A stretch of 50,716 bases of DNA, taken from the NCBI GenBank assembly GCA_910576125.1, contig CAJTHM010000032.1, forward strand, positions 1-50,716, given 5' to 3'. Position numbers and translations under genes: made by a program. The first letter of the stretch is position 1; the number at the start of each line of letters is the position of its first letter. This document shows, piece by piece, positions 1-10,423 of this stretch. The notes under the pieces are model-generated. The model had not been told where the DNA came from, made no database searches, and worked only from the letters and a program-made list of their open reading frames with translations. This DNA comes from Lachnospiraceae bacterium (GTDB lineage: Bacteria > Bacillota > Clostridia > Lachnospirales > Lachnospiraceae).

Positions 1-163
1 TCACAAATTCATCTGGTGTAACGAACATATCCGACAGATAATCCTCGATGTCTACATCCCTGAAATCAGTAAGCTTTCCTTCCTGGTTTTCCAATGTGAA
101 TCCTTGTTGGCTCTTCACTTTCTGGAAGACTATTTCTTTATTCTTCTTAAATGGTAACTTCAT
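1..163 (-). CDS. Hypothetical protein, cut off by the window edge (N-terminal 54 residues)
   Basis: This is an open frame on the minus strand from ATG at 163-161 that runs off the left edge. A clean AGGAGG at 171-176 sits 7 nt upstream of the ATG, so the start is credible. The visible N-terminus begins MKLPFKKNKEIVFQ and continues as a charged, soluble-looking stretch without a signal peptide or membrane segment. I do not recognise the family. It is transcribed in the same direction as the other AT-rich genes to its right and is probably part of the same integrated element. The function cannot be told from 54 residues. Confidence 0.7.
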   Translation of the reverse strand, partial: MKLPFKKNKEIVFQKVKSQQGFTLENQEGKLTDFRDVDIEDYLSDMFVTPDEFV

Positions 164-299
164 GTTCTGACCTCCTGGTGCAGATGACAATCCTTCTTAA
201 GGATTCAAAATACTGATTCATTTGTTGCATGGCAAAAAATATTTACATGGATATCATACCACAAATACATCTTTATTTCTACATATAGTATGAAACCGT

Positions 300-346
300 A
301 AAAAAATAGGGCATACCAGATAAGTCCCCCTATCCGATATGCCCTA
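300..346 (-). terminator. Rho-independent terminator behind the coiled-coil gene pair
   Basis: TAGGGCATA (307-315) pairs with TATGCCCTA (338-346). Read on the minus strand the hairpin is followed by a run of U (A-run at 300-306 on the plus strand). It lies just downstream of the stop of the 370-885 gene and should end that operon before the next gene at 163. Confidence 0.8.
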
Positions 347-350
347 TGAG

Positions 351-379
351 CCGCTTAAATGATATCCGCTTAAATGATA
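351..379. repeat. Tandem 14-bp direct repeat at the gene end
   Basis: CCGCTTAAATGATA occurs at 351-364 and again at 367-380 (shared form). The second copy contains the stop codon of the coiled-coil gene; the first lies directly after it. It looks like a small local duplication that left the reading frame intact. No function is evident. Confidence 0.6.
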
Positions 380-885
380 CCATTCTCTTTCAGCGTCTGT
401 AGATATCCCTCTGCAAGCTTCGGGTTGATCCTGACCAGCCCGCTGATATTGTCATACATCCTCTGCTGTCGTTCCTCCGCTTCCCTCTTTTCCTTCTGTT
501 CCATCTCAGCCGCTTTCACTTTCTCCTCTTTCCTTGCCATGATTGATTCTGCATAGCCCCTTACCATTGCATTATGCGCATCCTCCTTGCGCCTTACAGC
601 ATTGATTCTTTCCTGTCTCCTGAGCGCATCCATCTTCTTTTCTTCTTCCATCTGTTTCCTGCGCTCAATCCTGCCATCCTCCATCCTTGCCATAAGTTCC
701 AATGTAGAATTGTCAGGCTTCGCATAATCAAGCAGATGGCCGTACCTGTCCTTTGCCTCTTCCTCACGCTGCTGTCTGGTCTGCCAGCCAACATGGTTTG
801 AATCCAGATATTTATCCAGTAGATGTCCATAAGAGTTCTTAATCGCTTCATTCGTGTTACTATCATTTGTATTATATGTACTCAT
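370..885 (-). CDS. Charged coiled-coil protein with two YGHLLD motifs (paralog A)
   Basis: 171 residues from ATG at 885, chosen because AAGGA lies about 9 nt upstream; an upstream in-frame ATG at 912 lacks a site. The N-terminal third contains YGHLLD twice (about residues 19-24 and 48-53). The middle, about residues 65-145, is an Arg/Lys/Glu-rich heptad-like stretch typical of a long coiled coil. The C-terminus returns to a short hydrophobic segment. It has no signal peptide, membrane helix or catalytic motif. It is clearly paralogous to the protein at 916-1473, which lies 30 nt upstream in the same operon. Family and function are unknown; an architectural or scaffold role on a mobile element is only a guess. 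Confidence 0.75.
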   Translation of the reverse strand: MSTYNTNDSNTNEAIKNSYGHLLDKYLDSNHVGWQTRQQREEEAKDRYGHLLDYAKPDNSTLELMARMEDGRIERRKQMEEEKKMDALRRQERINAVRRKEDAHNAMVRGYAESIMARKEEKVKAAEMEQKEKREAEERQQRMYDNISGLVRINPKLAEGYLQTLKENGII

Positions 886-915
886 ATTTTGATATCCTTC
901 TGTTATATGCAATGA

Positions 916-1473
916 TTATCTTCTCTGCTGCTTTCTGTACCATTCATTCTGCTGCTCAAGCTCTTTCCTATGCTGTTCATCTCTTTCCAGCATCAGTCTT
1001 GCCTGGCTTATCTTCTCTGAAGTCTTTTCCGTAGTATCCCTCACTCTCCGTAGGCTGTTTATTGCATTCTGCTTTCTCTCGGCTTCCAAGCGTCTCTTTT
1101 CTTCTGCCTCCCTCCGCGCCCTCTTCTCTGCTTCACTTCTTTCTATGATGGATTCCACAAAGGCATTCTTTTCATCGTTGCGTCTCTTTTCTTCCCTCTT
1201 CTCACGTTCAATGCGCTCCTTCATCCGGATGCCGGCCTGTTTATTGGCCTCCTCCCTTTCTTGCCGCATGCGTCTGCATGAATTCTCAATCCCCATCATG
1301 TCATCGTAGAGGGTATCCTCAGACCTCACGCCGTCAAGAAGATGCCCATATCTGCTCCGGGTCTCTTTTTCAATCTCTTTTTGCGTCTTATATTCCACCT
1401 GTGGCCTGTCCAGGATGCCATCAAATAGGTTGCCGTACCTTTTGTTCATTTCATTGTCTCTGTTTGTTGTCAT
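916..1473 (-). CDS. Charged coiled-coil protein with YGNLFD/YGHLLD motifs (paralog B)
   Basis: 185 residues. ATG at 1473 follows GGAGG at about 11 nt. The layout repeats that of paralog A: RYGNLFD at about residues 12-18 and RYGHLLD at about 41-47, then a long Glu/Arg/Lys-rich coiled coil to the C-terminus. The two motif copies are separated by about 29 residues in both proteins, so the internal duplication came before the gene duplication. The gene starts 18 nt after the endonuclease gene ends and is followed by paralog A, so the three are likely co-transcribed. No known domain was recognised. Confidence 0.75.
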   Translation of the reverse strand: MTTNRDNEMNKRYGNLFDGILDRPQVEYKTQKEIEKETRSRYGHLLDGVRSEDTLYDDMMGIENSCRRMRQEREEANKQAGIRMKERIEREKREEKRRNDEKNAFVESIIERSEAEKRARREAEEKRRLEAERKQNAINSLRRVRDTTEKTSEKISQARLMLERDEQHRKELEQQNEWYRKQQRR

Positions 1474-1490
1474 TAATTTTGTATCCTCCG

Positions 1491-2456
1491 TTAATCGTCA
1501 ATTTCAATCTTCCAATTAATCATTGCATCATACACTTTATCAGGAATCTTACCCTTATACCTATCGGCAGTGATAAGAACAAGTGCTTCCTTATGTCTCT
1601 TATAAACCATAAACGCTTCTTTTGGTGTGCCATAGACACCCAGTTTGACATTTTTATCATCTATATTCAGTGCGGCACGGTATTTGCCTTTGTCATAGCT
1701 TACCCCAATCGGATATTTGCCGCGCTTTCTTCTGCAGTTCAGCAACAGGGTATTGATTGTATGCGGAACAAATACGCACGTTTCAGGGCTGTACACCTTA
1801 TTCCCTTTGCAAAGAATATCTTTATCCAGATCCATCTGCTCATTGCCAATCATATAATAATTCTCTTCTACCCACTTATAGAACCGTTCCTTATCCTCCA
1901 ACCAGTAATCACAGATGGTACAGCCTATATACTCTGGAAATCTCTTATGCAGTTTCTTGTTATAACAGCGTGAATACATATCATTCCATAATCTTGCCGC
2001 TTTCATACGGCTATAATTCAGGAACGGCACGTACTTCTGCTCCCTGCCCAAATCTCCCACTTTAATCTTTCCATTCCGCAGATCGTGCAATTCCTTGTCG
2101 GACACATAGATAAGGTTATTGTATTTACTGTTTGAGCCATCACCGTCAATGTGATATATCTTGCTCTTGCCCTTCACTGGCTCCAAAAATGCCTGTGCGA
2201 CCAGATAGTCTGCATTCACATCTTTCTTATATTCCACACTGTTTTCATCTTCATAATATATTTTCCAGTGTACCTTATTTGTCTTTGATGCCACTGTATC
2301 AGCATGTACATAGAATTTGCCCCTGGCATCATTGGCTAATCTTCCCTCGGATGAAATGTAATAGTGCTTTGTTCCATCTATCAGCATGAATGTTTCAAGT
2401 TTATTTAATGGTACTATGCCTGTACGCTTTAAATCTAATGTCTTTATTTCCTGCAT
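1491..2456 (-). CDS. HNH-type endonuclease with C-terminal AP2-like DNA-binding domain
   Basis: 321 residues. A segment around residues 100-118 (IYHIDGDGSNSKYNNLIYV) has the H...N...N spacing of HNH/NUMOD-type nucleases. The middle (about 150-240) has the RLWNDMYSRCYN, CTICDYW and PETCVFVP motifs common in phage-borne AP2/HNH proteins. Residues about 248-295 (YPIGVSYDKGKYRA then LGVYGTPKEAF) match the AP2 DNA-binding fold. Such proteins are free-standing homing-type endonucleases of phages and integrative elements. No strong ribosome binding site is visible close to the ATG; a GGAAG lies about 20 nt upstream inside the preceding small frame, so coupled translation is possible. The assignment is by motif recognition only. 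Confidence 0.75.
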   Translation of the reverse strand: MQEIKTLDLKRTGIVPLNKLETFMLIDGTKHYYISSEGRLANDARGKFYVHADTVASKTNKVHWKIYYEDENSVEYKKDVNADYLVAQAFLEPVKGKSKIYHIDGDGSNSKYNNLIYVSDKELHDLRNGKIKVGDLGREQKYVPFLNYSRMKAARLWNDMYSRCYNKKLHKRFPEYIGCTICDYWLEDKERFYKWVEENYYMIGNEQMDLDKDILCKGNKVYSPETCVFVPHTINTLLLNCRRKRGKYPIGVSYDKGKYRAALNIDDKNVKLGVYGTPKEAFMVYKRHKEALVLITADRYKGKIPDKVYDAMINWKIEIDD

Positions 2457-2464
2457 TGTTTACT

Positions 2465-2689
2465 TTAGATACTTCCTTTCGATATGTCTTTAGATAACTC
2501 AGCACCAAATTGTGCCAAGTTAATAATTGAGCATCCAGAATGGACACCCTGATATAATTCATATGTATTCAATTGTAGGTTCTCGCCCTTATGGCGATTA
2601 CTCAATTCTGTGAAATCGTGATATGACGTTTCCAGATTTGGAAGCACTGATTTCCCCCACTTATGGAGGAATTTTTCTAAGACGTGCAC
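2465..2689 (-). CDS. Possible small protein (74 aa) upstream of the HNH gene
   Basis: Open frame from GTG at 2689 to TAA at 2465, ending 8 nt before the HNH gene start. The translation has reasonable amino-acid composition (for example ELYQGVHSGCSIINLAQFG). The GTG has no convincing ribosome binding site, however, and an in-frame stop lies only a few codons upstream. It could be a real leader peptide coupled to the endonuclease, the tail of a decayed gene, or chance. I do not recognise it. Confidence 0.35.
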   Translation of the reverse strand: MHVLEKFLHKWGKSVLPNLETSYHDFTELSNRHKGENLQLNTYELYQGVHSGCSIINLAQFGAELSKDISKGSI

Positions 2690-3121
2690 ACCGACTTATA
2701 ATGGACTAATTTTTATAGATTTGCAGTTGTACCACCGTGGGACAACCTTTTTTCACTTCTGTGAAAAACTCATCCCTTTTATGGCGATGAGTTTAAACCC
2801 ATCGCCATAGGTTTAGTATCAAACACTTTAAACCGTTCGCTTATCGGACATACTCTGCACTTCCGGATGCCCAGATTTAGGACATCTAAATTTTCTGCCA
2901 TCATCTGATAGAAATATTGTTACCATCAGCCAATACACAAACCTGTCTTACCATGATAACAGCTGTGCTTCAAGTACGCTTGTATAGCAACCGTACCTAT
3001 AGGTACACGCCAGTTCCTCGCAGGGAACCATCATCCCATGGGACTACAATTAAATGCCGATACCTATAATAGTCATGAATATCTATGTTACAATCTTCAT
3101 TTTTGCTAGGTTCATTTGAAC
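2690..3121. other. 432-bp stretch without a confident gene; decayed coding and hairpins
   Basis: On the minus strand, three short open stretches in different frames follow each other. One is a 40-odd-codon frame directly after the zinc-ribbon gene, containing HDYYRYRHLIVVPWDDG. The next contains VPIGTVAIQAYLKHS. The third contains MVTIFLSDDGRKFRCP and ends at about 2832. This pattern fits a frameshifted pseudogene. The stretch also holds a 10-bp hairpin (TATGGCGATG at about 2779-2788 against CATCGCCATA at about 2798-2807), a GTACCTATAGGTAC palindrome near 2993-3006, and a small GTTCC/GGAAC hairpin near 3013-3028. I cannot assign an RNA family. Confidence 0.4.
2779..2807. repeat. 10-bp inverted repeat (hairpin)
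   Basis: TATGGCGATG and its exact complement CATCGCCATA flank a loop of about 9 bases with an AT-rich centre (AGTTTAAAC). No U-run follows on either strand, so it is not a typical terminator. It could be an operator, an attenuator for the downstream HNH transcript, or a leftover of a mobile element end. Confidence 0.6.
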
Positions 3122-3343
3122 CTACCCTTTATCGGCATCAGTATCCTGATTGTCGCCTCTTTCTCTCAACGGACACCACTCAGGGCTTTCCTTTGGCAAC
3201 TCACCAACACCTAATTTCCCTATATCGTCAGTCCTGTCTTCATGGTCACAATAATAAATCCTACTGCCATAATCATACATCCTGGCAAATCCACATTCAG
3301 CGCAGTTTTGCGTCCTATGATTCCTCATTTCCATATGTATCAT
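3122..3343 (-). CDS. Small zinc-ribbon-like protein
   Basis: 73 residues from ATG at 3343. This start follows AGGGTGAGG immediately upstream; a longer frame would extend into the HU gene without a site. It contains NCAECGF near residue 14 and later YYCDHE and EWCPL, giving a C-x2-C ... C ... C pattern plus a nearby His, as in small metal-binding proteins. It overlaps the 3' end of the HU-like gene by 29 nt, so the two are translationally coupled. The protein is soluble and family unassigned; the role is unknown. Such small Cys-rich proteins are common in integrative elements. Confidence 0.65.
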   Translation of the reverse strand: MIHMEMRNHRTQNCAECGFARMYDYGSRIYYCDHEDRTDDIGKLGVGELPKESPEWCPLRERGDNQDTDADKG

Positions 3344-3632
3344 CCTCACCCTTTTCCCTGATGCTGTCGAACAGCAAATCACTTGCACGGAACGCCACAT
3401 ATTCATGTTCCGGTATGATGCACGTCTCCCCGGTATGCAGGTTCCTCCCTTTCTTCTCTTTGACTGTCCGTATCTCGAACCTCCCGAATCCTGTGAACAT
3501 CACCCTTTCATCCTCGCTGAGGTAGTCCTTTAATGTCTCTATGAACAGCCCTACGGCATTGAACGCAGATTTCTTGGTTATCCCTCCGTTCTCCGCCATC
3601 CTGTCCGCGAATTCTTTCTTACAGATTGCCAT
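3315..3632 (-). CDS. HU/IHF-family DNA-binding protein
   Basis: 105 residues. ATG at 3632 follows AAGGAGG. The sequence has the HU hallmark: an N-terminal helical half (KKEFADRMAENGG...SAFNAVGLFIETL), then GFGRFEIRTVKEKKGRNLHTG, then the beta-arm region IIPEHEYVAFRAS. HU proteins bend DNA non-specifically and act in nucleoid structure, recombination and excision. The usual Pro at the arm tip is replaced (CIIPEHEY still has Pro nearby), and about 15 acidic residues extend the C-terminus. It lies between the cold-shock-domain gene and the zinc-ribbon gene, probably one transcript. On a mobile element it may be an accessory recombination factor; that is inference. Confidence 0.9.
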   Translation of the reverse strand: MAICKKEFADRMAENGGITKKSAFNAVGLFIETLKDYLSEDERVMFTGFGRFEIRTVKEKKGRNLHTGETCIIPEHEYVAFRASDLLFDSIREKGEDDTYGNEES

Positions 3633-3658
3633 TCTATCAGTTCCTCCTTATCTTTTTA

Positions 3659-4051
3659 TCAGTCTTTAGTTTCATAGTGCTTGCCATCAGATGAATCCAT
3701 GGCATCCTTCATTTCTTCCTGTTCCTCAAAGAACGCCCTGACGAACCTTTGGAATCTCCTGTCATCCGTAACAGCCTTATCTGCATTGCATTGTTTGCGG
3801 TGCCTGGGCTTCTTCTTTCTGCTATTGGAAGATTCCTTTTCTTTGCCCTTCTCAGGCGCATCAACCACGATGACACCCATGGCATTATTATCGCTCCGCT
3901 CATTCTGGAACGGCTTGAAGTGGACACTGTATCCCCTTTCTATATGCTCGCCGTCAAGATTGGCATGATGGATGAAATAAGTCTTCCTGTCCTCTCCAAG
4001 GATGAAGCCGTAGCCCCTATCCTGGAAATATCTCGTTACCTTGCCATACAT
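3659..4051 (-). CDS. Cold-shock-domain protein with basic/acidic tail
   Basis: 130 residues, with ATG at 4051 behind AGGAGGAGATTAGGAG. Residues 1-63 form an OB-fold cold-shock-like domain: GKVTRYFQDRGYGFI corresponds to the RNP1 motif (K-G-Y/F-G-F-I type), and YFIHHANL corresponds to RNP2 (V-F-V-H type). The tail has a Lys/Arg-rich patch (RKKKPRHRKQ) and then an acidic helix. Cold-shock domains bind single-stranded RNA or DNA. Stand-alone Csp proteins are about 67 residues, so the tail is an extra. It is first in a probable operon with the HU-like and zinc-ribbon genes. Confidence 0.85.
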   Translation of the reverse strand: MYGKVTRYFQDRGYGFILGEDRKTYFIHHANLDGEHIERGYSVHFKPFQNERSDNNAMGVIVVDAPEKGKEKESSNSRKKKPRHRKQCNADKAVTDDRRFQRFVRAFFEEQEEMKDAMDSSDGKHYETKD

Positions 4052-4216
4052 AGTCTCCTAATCTCCTCCTGTAGATTTTCTGTAGTAATGAAATCGTTGT
4101 TTTAAGTTACCGGGATGCAAGGGCGTAGGATGCCCCTGTGACGCGCTGTGGTGCCCATATAAGGGCTTTGATGGATGATGTATAGATTTATTTGTATGTG
4201 GGATTCAGGCACTAAA

Positions 4217-4275
4217 ATAAGCCTCACAGATGGCTGTACATAATTAATACTTCACAGCCTACTGTGGGACTTATT
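4217..4275. repeat. Long imperfect inverted repeat upstream of the cold-shock gene
   Basis: CACAGATGGCTGT (4225-4237) pairs with ACAGCCTACTGTG (4254-4266). The pairing continues outward with AATAAG against CTTATT. The loop is AT-rich. No U-run follows, so an operator or structured element is more likely than a terminator. Confidence 0.6.
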
Positions 4276-4365
4276 TATATGTCCGAATATTCAATTGCGA
4301 TGTACAGGATTTCTCCTTTCTCCTGAAAAATTATACTTTGGAGCCAACGAATAGCAAAATACTTT

Positions 4366-4385
4366 GGTAATCAAAGGTAATCAAA
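4366..4385. repeat. Tandem GGTAATCAAA repeat (possible integrase arm sites)
   Basis: Two perfect head-to-tail copies of GGTAATCAAA at 4366-4375 and 4376-4385, about 50 bp from the tRNA-like core. A near copy, GGTAATGAAA, is at 4529-4538 on the other side. Short direct repeats flanking a core are typical of tyrosine-recombinase arm-binding sites. The interpretation is inferred from position. Confidence 0.5.
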
Positions 4386-4434
4386 CCAGAATCGCCGAAG
4401 CCCTTGATTTTACTGCATTTGTTGCACTTTCTCC

Positions 4435-4459
4435 AGGGGTTCGAGCCCCCTTGCTTCCA
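4435..4459 (+). other. tRNA 3'-end-like sequence, probable attachment site of an integrated element
   Basis: AGGGG (4435-4439), a TTCGAGC loop (4440-4446) and CCCCT (4447-4451) make a perfect tRNA T-arm. TGCTTCC plus A (4452-4459) matches an acceptor 3' strand with discriminator base, followed by a T-run. The 5' part of the tRNA (an acceptor GGAAGCA, D-arm and anticodon) is not found in the preceding 100 bp. Integrases commonly insert at tRNA 3' ends and duplicate this piece. The orientation implies that the element lies to the left and the chromosome to the right. That fits the AT-rich, phage-like content left of it and carB to the right. Confidence 0.6.
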
Positions 4460-4613
4460 TTTTTTGTTGCCTGAAAAGCGCTGATTTTGTTGGCTTTGCG
4501 GGGTCTGTCCCATTTCCTTTCGCCAAAAGGTAATGAAAAAGGTGCAAAGCCTTTGATAATCCAATAAAGACTTTACACCTTGTTTGGTGGCTGCTATTCA
4601 ATTGTCCAGAATG

Positions 4614-4796
4614 TTATTCTTTGATTTTGTCGATTTCTGAAAGATTTATGCCAAAAGAATTTAAGATGACCTTTAATTCTATATAGCGGTCTTTCATAAG
4701 CTTGTATCCGTTTGAGTCCTTTTCAGTTGCTAACATATATGTCTGCAATCTGGAAAATTCCTCAATATTCTTTTGGATAATCTCTTTTTCAGTCAT
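4614..4796 (-). CDS. Small helical protein of unknown function
   Basis: 60 residues. ATG at 4796 is preceded by AGGTG at a suitable distance. The sequence is Lys/Glu-rich and predicted helical (MTEKEIIQKNIEEFSRLQTYML...), with no signal peptide, membrane segment or known motif. It stands alone between the attachment-like site and carB and is AT-rich, like the element. It may be a remnant of an older insertion at the same site. Family not recognised. Confidence 0.55.
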   Translation of the reverse strand: MTEKEIIQKNIEEFSRLQTYMLATEKDSNGYKLMKDRYIELKVILNSFGINLSEIDKIKE

Positions 4797-4883
4797 ATAA
4801 TCACCTGCTTTCCGGAAACGTTGTTGACTTGTATCTACAACTATTATAGCAATCTATGCCCAAAGTGTAAAGCCTTTATTCAG

Positions 4884-5048
4884 TTATAAGGTGCCTATGA
4901 CCAGATTGCTTTGATGCCACACTCTTGTTTCAAGTGGCTGGCCTATATTTTTTCGTTCAATGAACCAGAAACAGCTTCGTCCTAAACTTGCCACATATGA
5001 GAATTGTTCGCCGTCCGATTCATCTAACCAGAATGGTCTGACAGTCAA
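4884..5048 (-). pseudogene. Possible gene remnant directly after carB, in the same frame
   Basis: A 54-codon open frame starts with TTG immediately after the carB stop codon, in the carB frame, and ends at TAA (4886-4884). Its translation looks protein-like (RPFWLDESDGEQFSYVASLG, then SCFWFIERKN). GGGAG lies just before the carB stop, so internal initiation at TTG is possible. The fragment resembles no part of CarB that I know. It could be the truncated 3' end of another gene brought next to carB, or a short downstream gene. Confidence 0.35.
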
Positions 5049-8273
<3,225 letters not shown>

Positions 8274-8345
8274 GTATTAACCTCCTGATTGGCATCGGTG
8301 TCCTACAGCAGCATCTTCCCTGCGGGCATCCGTTTTTCTTCTGCC

Positions 8346-8374
8346 ATTATAGCATCAGGCCGGCAAGAAAGCAA
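8346..8374 (-). promoter_or_regulatory. Predicted sigma-A promoter of carB
   Basis: On the minus strand TTGCTT (8369-8374) is separated by 17 nt from TATAAT (8346-8351), about 75 nt before the carB start. Confidence 0.65.
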
Positions 8375-8423
8375 TTTTGCAATACAAATTTATTACAAAA
8401 TCCATGCTTTTCTAATCCATTCA

Positions 8424-8452
8424 TTGCATTTATGTCTATTGGATGCTATAGT
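8424..8452 (+). promoter_or_regulatory. Predicted sigma-A promoter of the DUF5696-like gene
   Basis: TTGCAT (8424-8429), a 17-nt spacer and TATAGT (8447-8452), 34 nt before the ATG. It diverges from the carB promoter. Confidence 0.65.
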
Positions 8453-8486
8453 GGGATTTAGATAATAGAATCAGGAGGGTATCATC

Positions 8487-10394
8487 ATGATACATATCAC
8501 ACTTGCCGGGACTGATCTGCACTTTGATGAAGCCAGTCTGCATGTCTCCATGACCCGGAATGGAACTGCCTGGAACTGGGAGTCCGACTATATCCCTGTA
8601 TTCTCTGTCATGCAGAAAGAAATCCCTTTTGCAGACGCTTCTTCCGTCTCCCATAAAGTGCGGGAAACAGGGCTGGGAAAAGGAATTCTCTCCCATTATA
8701 GCGGATTTGCTCCGGATGGAAAGGAGTCGGCCCTGGCTTTCTGTACTTATGTCTGGATCGAGGGGGCCACAGGGGATGTATTCTTTGAGTGGATTCCCCT
8801 GTGCGAAGAGGGCGTATCCATCCAGTCCGTCACATGGCCGGGGCCTATGGATTTCCGGGAAAAGAGAGACGACTGGTACACACTGCTGAATCAGCACCAG
8901 GGGCTTCTGATTCCCAACACCTGGGAGACAGAGCTGGGCAAGCTGCCCTTTGACGGCTTCCTGTGCTCCGCCGCCAGCTACATGCCCTGGTTCGGGCAGG
9001 TGAAAGCCGGGAACGGTTATATCGCCATCTGCGAGCAGCCCTGGGACAGCATGTTCTATGCAGAGCATCCTGCCGGCGGCCCTTACACAAAAGTAAACGT
9101 CCGCTGGGCGGCCAGTCTGGGGAAAATCCGCTACCGCCGGGTAATGCGCTATTGCATGCTGAGCAATTGCGATTACAACAAACTCTGCAAGGTATACCGC
9201 AGCTTTGTAAAGGAAAAGGGACTGTTCTGCAGCCTGCGGGAAAAAGCCGCAAAAGCCCCCAAAGTGAATCAGCTGATTGGAAGTCTTTTTATCCATCAGG
9301 GAATCAAGAATCATGTGTGCGAAGAATCTTCCATGTATGACCCGGAGCATCCCGACAAATACAACCGGGTAGTTCCTTTCCGGACACGGACAGAGGAAAT
9401 AAAGGCCCTCCGCGAGCAGGGCTTTGAAAAGCTGTATCTCCATCTGGACGGCTGGGGAGACCCCGGATACGACAATCAGCACCCCGATTATCTGCCGCCC
9501 TGTGAGGAGGCCGGCGGCTGGGAGGGAATGAAAGAGCTGGCTGACACCATCCATTCCTGCGGGTACCTTTTCGGCATCCATGACCAGTACAGGGATTACT
9601 ATTTCAACGGCGAGACTTTTGACGCCTCTTTCGGCTGTCTTCAGGCAGATGGCACCATCCCGGAGCATTCCGCATGGGCCGGCGGGCATCAGACCTACCT
9701 CTGCGCCACCCAGGCCCCTTATTATGTGAAGCGCAACTTCCGCCAGCTGGCGGAGCACGGCATCGGTCTGGACTGTGCTTACCTGGATGTCTTCACCTGC
9801 AACGAGCCCGATGAGTGCGCCAATCCCATGCACTATATGACCCGTAAGGACTGCCTGGATTTCAGAGGACAGTGCTTCGAGTACCTGCTCTCCCAGGGGA
9901 TACTCCCCAGCTCCGAGGAGGTTTCCGACTGGAGCATGAAGAGCCTGGTATTCTGTCATTACGCGCCCTACCGGTTCCAGATGTATCAGCCCGGCACGCC
10001 CCAGAAAGGGATTCCCGTCCCTCTGTTCAACCTGGTCTACCACGATTGTGTCATCATTCCGTGGATGATGGAAAAGATGAATGAAAAAACCGACTATATG
10101 CTCTACGCCCTGCTCAACGGCGGCGCGCCCTACCTGATCAGAGACGGCGCTTATCCCGGCATCGACGGCTCTTTTCAGCCGGAATGCACTTTCACCGCCC
10201 AGGAGAACTATGAGCGCTGCCGGGTGGTGGCCGGACTCCACGAACAGATTGCCGCCTGCGAGATGGTATCCCATCGTCTGCTCGCTCCGGACGGTTCCAG
10301 GCAGGAAACCGTGTTCAGCGACGGCACCAGGGTACGGATCGATTTGAATCTCCTGAACTATGAAATTGACAGAAGCGCCGTGGCACAGGGATAA
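8487..10394 (+). CDS. Putative TIM-barrel glycoside hydrolase, DUF5696-like
   Basis: 635 residues; the ATG follows a strong AGGAGGGT. There is no signal peptide, so the enzyme is cytoplasmic. Residues 1-240 look like a beta-rich N-terminal domain. From about 260 a barrel follows, with KLYLHLDGWGDPG (316-328), LFGIHDQYRDYY (361-372), AYLDVF (D434) and SSEEVSDW (E478). The pair D434/E478, on successive strands, fits a retaining-type acid pair, by analogy with GH101-like barrels; this is inference. The downstream convergent gene is a GH51 arabinofuranosidase with an AraC regulator, so an arabinose-containing oligosaccharide is a plausible substrate. The specificity is not known from sequence. 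Confidence 0.75.
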   Translation: MIHITLAGTDLHFDEASLHVSMTRNGTAWNWESDYIPVFSVMQKEIPFADASSVSHKVRETGLGKGILSHYSGFAPDGKESALAFCTYVWIEGATGDVFFEWIPLCEEGVSIQSVTWPGPMDFREKRDDWYTLLNQHQGLLIPNTWETELGKLPFDGFLCSAASYMPWFGQVKAGNGYIAICEQPWDSMFYAEHPAGGPYTKVNVRWAASLGKIRYRRVMRYCMLSNCDYNKLCKVYRSFVKEKGLFCSLREKAAKAPKVNQLIGSLFIHQGIKNHVCEESSMYDPEHPDKYNRVVPFRTRTEEIKALREQGFEKLYLHLDGWGDPGYDNQHPDYLPPCEEAGGWEGMKELADTIHSCGYLFGIHDQYRDYYFNGETFDASFGCLQADGTIPEHSAWAGGHQTYLCATQAPYYVKRNFRQLAEHGIGLDCAYLDVFTCNEPDECANPMHYMTRKDCLDFRGQCFEYLLSQGILPSSEEVSDWSMKSLVFCHYAPYRFQMYQPGTPQKGIPVPLFNLVYHDCVIIPWMMEKMNEKTDYMLYALLNGGAPYLIRDGAYPGIDGSFQPECTFTAQENYERCRVVAGLHEQIAACEMVSHRLLAPDGSRQETVFSDGTRVRIDLNLLNYEIDRSAVAQG

Positions 10395-10423
10395 GAGCGC
10401 GAGGACAGGAAATGAGGAAACAG

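Noticed and set aside
2820..3100. tmRNA, group I intron or cobalamin-like RNA in the gap beside the HNH gene
   Set aside because: None of the conserved cores of these RNAs could be found; only isolated small hairpins are visible.
4331..4601. Short minus-strand frames across the attachment-like region (for example one containing MEARGLEPL)
   Set aside because: The MEARGLEPL-type peptide is the usual false translation of a tRNA 3' end; no ribosome site and no domain.
8436..10274. 612-codon open frame on the minus strand opposite the DUF5696-like gene
   Set aside because: It mirrors a well-supported plus-strand gene with a strong ribosome site and family motifs. Its translation is rich in His, Gly and Pro with no domain, as expected for an antisense shadow in GC-rich DNA.
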